Positions 6,737 to 8,160 of a stretch of DNA of 8,160 nt are shown here, one piece after another. Location: the NCBI GenBank assembly GCA_903884915.1, contig CAISGS010000505.1, forward strand, positions 1 through 8,160, written 5' to 3'. Source of the stretch: an uncultured Caulobacteraceae bacterium. GTDB taxonomy: Bacteria > Pseudomonadota > Alphaproteobacteria > Caulobacterales > Caulobacteraceae. A model generated the notes under the pieces. It was not told where the DNA came from. It saw only the letters and a program-made list of their open reading frames with translations, and made no database searches. The position numbers and the translations under genes were made by a program. Each line of letters opens with the position of its first letter. Position 1 is the stretch's first letter.

Positions 6737-8032
6737 CTAGATGAGAACCGCCGTCAGCCTTTTGCCGTCGTGGCCGGTGATGCGCATGGGCATGATCTGA
6801 CCGAGAATTTGGCCAAGATCCGTCTCGCCCTCAAAACGAATTTCACTGAAATCATCGGCCCGCGCCGTGCCGGCCCGCTCAACCAATCCCGAAAGAACCT
6901 TGCCGATCTGGGCCTCGAGATGGCGGATCAGGGCCGCGTCGCCAGCCGCCCGCAGGCGCTCTGCCCGGCGCTTGATCAGGCCGCGGTCAAGCTGCGGCAT
7001 CCGCGCAGCCGGGGTGCCGGGGCGGGGGCTGAAGGGAAAGACGTGCAGGAAGGCCAGGCCCGTCTGCTCGACCAGGGCCACCGTATTGTCGAACATCTCA
7101 TCGGTCTCGGTTGGAAAGCCCGCGATCAGGTCGGCCCCAAAGGCAACATCGGGCCGCACGGCGCGCACGCTGGCGACCAGATCCAGCGCCTGTTGGCGCG
7201 AGTGGCGCCGCTTCATGCGCTTGAGAATCATATCATCCCCGGCCTGCAGAGACAGGTGCAGATAGGGCATAAGGCGCGGCTCCTCGCCCATACAACGCAG
7301 GAGGTCGGGATCGATCTCGGCGGCATCAATGGAGGAGAGGCGAAGGCGCGGCAGGTCGGGCACCAGCTTCAAGATGCGGGCCACCAGCTGGCCAAGGGTG
7401 GGCTGGCCGGGCAGGTCACTGCCCCAAGAGGTGACATCGACGCCAGTCAGGACCACTTCGCGATAGCCCTCGGCGGTCAGGCGGCGGATCTGCTCGACGA
7501 CCTCGCCTGCAGGGGCCGAACGAGAATTGCCCCGCCCAAAGGGGATGATGCAGAAGGTGCAGCGATGGTCGCAGCCATTTTGCACCTCGACATAGGCCCG
7601 GGCCCGCTCCTTGAGCCCATCGATCAGGTGGCCTGCCGTCTCGCGCACCGACATGATGTCATTGACCCGCACGCGCGGGGCGTCGGGGGCGGCGATGGCA
7701 TAGGCCCCGGCTTGAGTCTTCTCAGCATTGCCGAGCACGAGGTCGATTTCTTCCATCGCCCCAAAGGCGGCGGGGTCGATTTGGGCCGCGCAGCCTGTGA
7801 CAATCAGGCGGGCGTCTGGGCGCTCACGGCGCATCTTGCGAATGGCTTGGCGCGCTTGGCGTACGGCCTCGCCGGTCACTGCGCAGGTGTTGAAGATCAC
7901 CGCATCGCTCAGACCATCCTCAGCCGCGCGCTTGCGGATCACTTCGGACTCATAGGCATTGAGGCGGCAGCCAAAGGTCACCACCTCGACACCTTTGTCC
8001 GCAGAGAGAGTGGGGGCGAGGGGTTGGCTCAC
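6737..8032 (-). CDS. mtaB: tRNA (N6-threonylcarbamoyladenosine(37)-C2)-methylthiotransferase
   Basis: MtaB is a radical-SAM enzyme that adds a methylthio group to t6A37, making ms2t6A next to the anticodon of ANN-decoding tRNAs. The 431-residue protein has the three expected parts. The N-terminal UPF0004 domain carries C22 (FGCRLNAYESE), C50 (NTCAVT) and C81 (VTGCAAQ) for the auxiliary 4Fe-4S cluster. The radical-SAM core carries C154, C158 and C161 in GCDHRCTFCIIPFGRG. A TRAM-like tail follows from about residue 375. FGCRLN and NTCAVT with the IIPFGRG motif fit MtaB better than MiaB or RimO. The GTG start at 8032 overlaps the dapF stop as GTGA, with GAGGG (8042-8046) nine bases upstream, implying translational coupling to dapF. 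It is convergent with exbD across the terminator at 6693-6724. Confidence 0.94.
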   Translation of the reverse strand: MSQPLAPTLSADKGVEVVTFGCRLNAYESEVIRKRAAEDGLSDAVIFNTCAVTGEAVRQARQAIRKMRRERPDARLIVTGCAAQIDPAAFGAMEEIDLVLGNAEKTQAGAYAIAAPDAPRVRVNDIMSVRETAGHLIDGLKERARAYVEVQNGCDHRCTFCIIPFGRGNSRSAPAGEVVEQIRRLTAEGYREVVLTGVDVTSWGSDLPGQPTLGQLVARILKLVPDLPRLRLSSIDAAEIDPDLLRCMGEEPRLMPYLHLSLQAGDDMILKRMKRRHSRQQALDLVASVRAVRPDVAFGADLIAGFPTETDEMFDNTVALVEQTGLAFLHVFPFSPRPGTPAARMPQLDRGLIKRRAERLRAAGDAALIRHLEAQIGKVLSGLVERAGTARADDFSEIRFEGETDLGQILGQIMPMRITGHDGKRLTAVLI

Positions 8033-8160
8033 GGCAGTTGGCCCTCATAATCGAGGGCCACAGCACCGGTCATCAGCACATGGTCATCACTGGCCCGCCA
8101 AGCAATGTGAAGTTCGCCGCCGTCCAGCACCATTGTCGCTTCACGTCCGGTTAGGCCTCG
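8029..8160 (-). CDS. dapF: Diaminopimelate epimerase, C-terminal end (partial)
   Basis: The last 43 codons of a minus-strand gene enter at the right edge. The peptide ends with SDDHVLMTGAVALDYEGQLP, and the preceding GREATMVLDGGELHIAWR also matches the C-terminus of DapF, where D/H-VxMTGPxxxxFEG is characteristic. DapF interconverts LL- and meso-diaminopimelate in the cytoplasm, supplying lysine and peptidoglycan cross-linking residues. Both catalytic cysteines lie upstream, outside the window. Its TGA (8031-8029) overlaps the mtaB GTG, an arrangement common in alphaproteobacteria. Confidence 0.85.
   Translation of the reverse strand, partial: RGLTGREATMVLDGGELHIAWRASDDHVLMTGAVALDYEGQLP

Noticed and set aside
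6770..8050. A 426-codon open frame on the plus strand opposite mtaB
   Set aside because: It mirrors mtaB almost exactly. Its translation has no recognisable domain, while the minus-strand protein has all the methylthiotransferase motifs. Long antisense frames are common in GC-rich genes.
1..8160. Search for CRISPR arrays, tandem repeats, insertion sequences, tRNAs or a defence or other novel multi-gene system
   Set aside because: No regularly spaced repeats, transposase motifs or tRNA-like cloverleaf were noticed by eye. The genes are familiar housekeeping or metabolic families in alternating orientation rather than a coordinated cassette.

Overview
The window looks like an ordinary stretch of chromosome from a GC-rich alphaproteobacterium. 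A Caulobacterales relative (Caulobacter/Asticcacaulis type) is the best guess. The reasons are the dapF-mtaB pair, an ExbD of alphaproteobacterial type, many short-spaced or convergent genes, GTG starts, and one candidate promoter that resembles the Caulobacter housekeeping consensus. The genus is an inference, not shown by the sequence.

Layout, left to right. (1) The 5' part of a 3-oxoacid CoA-transferase A subunit (minus strand, running off the left edge; the B subunit is presumably next). (2) A 191-bp divergent control region with several inverted repeats. (3) A 2-oxoglutarate/Fe(II) oxygenase of the isopenicillin-N-synthase-like family (plus). It ends one base from (4) a secreted angiotensin-converting-enzyme-like M2 peptidyl-dipeptidase (minus). 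(5) Upstream of that on the same strand is the monofunctional peptidoglycan glycosyltransferase mtgA. (6) Divergent from mtgA is a nitroreductase-family flavoenzyme (plus). It is tail-to-tail, 7 bases apart, with (7) a cytoplasmic WD40-like beta-propeller protein of unknown role (minus). (8) Divergent from that is a lone ExbD/TolR-type proton-channel subunit (plus), closed by a clear intrinsic terminator. (9) On the minus strand, the end of dapF overlaps the GTG start of the tRNA methylthiotransferase gene mtaB.

The genes alternate in strand and do not form one pathway. Short transcription units are likely: dapF-mtaB (GTGA overlap) and possibly mtgA-peptidase, which would pair wall synthesis with periplasmic peptide breakdown. 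The rest appear to be single genes. No tRNA, rRNA, CRISPR array, insertion sequence or phage gene was seen, and no gene-free stretch exceeds 200 bases. I found no convincing undescribed multi-gene system. The points most worth a second look are the nested inverted repeat before the oxygenase, the orphan exbD beside a WD40 protein, and the chloride-site pattern of the bacterial ACE homologue.
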